A DNA stretch of 5,214 bases from Ectothiorhodospiraceae bacterium (GTDB lineage: Bacteria > Pseudomonadota > Gammaproteobacteria > Nitrococcales > AK92). The translations under genes and the position numbers were made by a program. Every line of letters begins with the position of its first letter. Position 1 is the stretch's first letter. Shown here piece after piece: positions 4,684-5,214 of this stretch. The stretch spans positions 1-5,214 of the forward strand of contig JAJUFY010000175.1 of assembly GCA_029263635.1 (NCBI GenBank), in the 5' to 3' direction. The notes under the pieces are model-generated. The model was not told the DNA's origin. It did no database searches and saw nothing but the letters and a program-made list of their open reading frames with translations.

Positions 4684-5214
4684 AAAAACGATTACTCAAT
4701 CCGGCGGCGCTGGCTGGCCCGCTGCCGGCCGTGGTGGCGGCAGGGGCGCTGCTGCTGCTGGCTCGCCCGTTCTGGCTGGCGGTGCTGCTGGCTGCCGCCG
4801 TGCTGGGCCTGGCCTGGCTGGGATGGGCCCGGCTGTCGGCAAGATTCGCCGAGCTTGGCCGTGCAGCGGCGGCCAGGCAGCAGGTGGTGGAACAGTCGCC
4901 GGCAGACGATGTCGTGGTCTCCCGCGTCGACCAGCTGGCCACCGCCCTTATGCCTATCTGGCAGCGGCAGACCGAAGCCGCCAGGCATCAGACCGAGGTG
5001 GCAGTCACCGAGCTGAGCAGCCGCTTTGCCGGCATCGCCCAGCAGCTCAGCCGCAACATCCAGGTTGCCGATGAAGTGGCGGCGCGCTTCGACGCCGGGG
5101 TCGACACCGTGTTTGGGCAGGCCGACAAGCGTCTGCAGGCGGTGGTGGCGAGCCTCGAGAGCGCCTATCGGGAGCGCGACGGTTTGTTGGCGCAGGTGGC
5201 CGATCTGGCTGCCC
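4674..5214 (+). CDS. Membrane-anchored methyl-accepting chemotaxis-like protein, N-terminal part (3' end outside window)
   Basis: An open frame runs from GTG 4674 to the window edge (180 codons). GGGGGAG six bases upstream supports this start; an in-frame ATG at 4539 is possible but would add Arg/Pro-rich sequence. After MTDEKRLLNP come two adjacent hydrophobic segments (about 14-30 and 33-52) split by a short ARPFW turn, giving a membrane hairpin with no periplasmic ligand domain. The rest is cytoplasmic, Ala/Gln-rich and helical, including QTEVAVTELSSRFAGIAQQL (106-125) and further heptad-like coiled coil. This pattern resembles atypical chemoreceptors and related membrane-tethered coiled-coil signalling proteins of beta- and gammaproteobacteria. 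The diagnostic signalling tip (normally near EIxxIxxxIxxIAxQTNLLAL) would lie beyond the window, so the assignment is inferred. Its hairpin-bound start codon suggests translational control. Codon use looks like that of its neighbours. Confidence 0.65.
   Translation, partial: MTDEKRLLNPAALAGPLPAVVAAGALLLLARPFWLAVLLAAAVLGLAWLGWARLSARFAELGRAAAARQQVVEQSPADDVVVSRVDQLATALMPIWQRQTEAARHQTEVAVTELSSRFAGIAQQLSRNIQVADEVAARFDAGVDTVFGQADKRLQAVVASLESAYRERDGLLAQVADLAA

Noticed and set aside
4478..5074. 198-codon plus-strand frame overlapping the leader and the last gene
   Set aside because: Gly/Ala/Arg/Cys-rich translation with no domain. The frame starting at GTG 4674 has a good ribosome binding site, a membrane hairpin and coiled-coil character, and stays open to the window edge.

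Overview
The window looks like chromosomal DNA of a GC-rich proteobacterium, most plausibly beta or gamma. The support is a strong GC preference at third codon positions, tightly packed genes, ATGA stop/start overlaps, and families typical of that group: pirin, a YhdN-like DUF1992 protein, an EmrE-type SMR pump, DoxX, a NarX-like kinase/regulator pair and a chemoreceptor-like protein. No rRNA or tRNA gene, CRISPR array, insertion sequence or phage gene is recognisable. Taxonomy is inferred from style, not from a marker gene.

Layout. Positions 1-1396 (+) hold a probable three-gene run: the 3' part of a pirin gene, a small DUF1992 gene and an EmrE-like SMR transporter. The first two are bridged by a six-codon ORF that overlaps its neighbours by ATGA at both ends. 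A perfect GC-rich hairpin lies across the SMR stop codon. A DoxX-family membrane protein (1418-1813, -) converges on this run. A 158-bp divergent intergenic region (1814-1971) then separates doxX from a two-component operon. That operon (1972-4304, +) encodes a membrane-anchored, double-PAS, HisKA_3-type histidine kinase and a NarL/LuxR-type response regulator, joined by an ATGA overlap. Next comes a 369-bp stretch without a convincing gene (4305-4673), rich in repeats and hairpins. The window ends inside a GTG-initiated gene (4674 onward) for a membrane-anchored, methyl-accepting-chemotaxis-like protein, cut off at the window edge.

How the genes fit together. Kinase and regulator almost certainly form one phosphorelay. 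The kinase has only a very short loop between its two membrane segments, so its signal is probably read in the cytoplasm or membrane through the PAS domains. The chemoreceptor-like protein is built in a similar way, with a membrane hairpin and no visible extracellular domain. The other genes (pirin, SMR, DoxX) loosely suggest stress or toxicant handling, but nothing in the sequence proves a functional link. I see no clearly new multi-gene system. The most interesting signals are non-coding: a hairpin that displays the ribosome binding site and buries the edge of the start codon of the last gene, a repeated motif in its leader, and a 9-bp inverted repeat in the doxX/kinase divergent promoter region.
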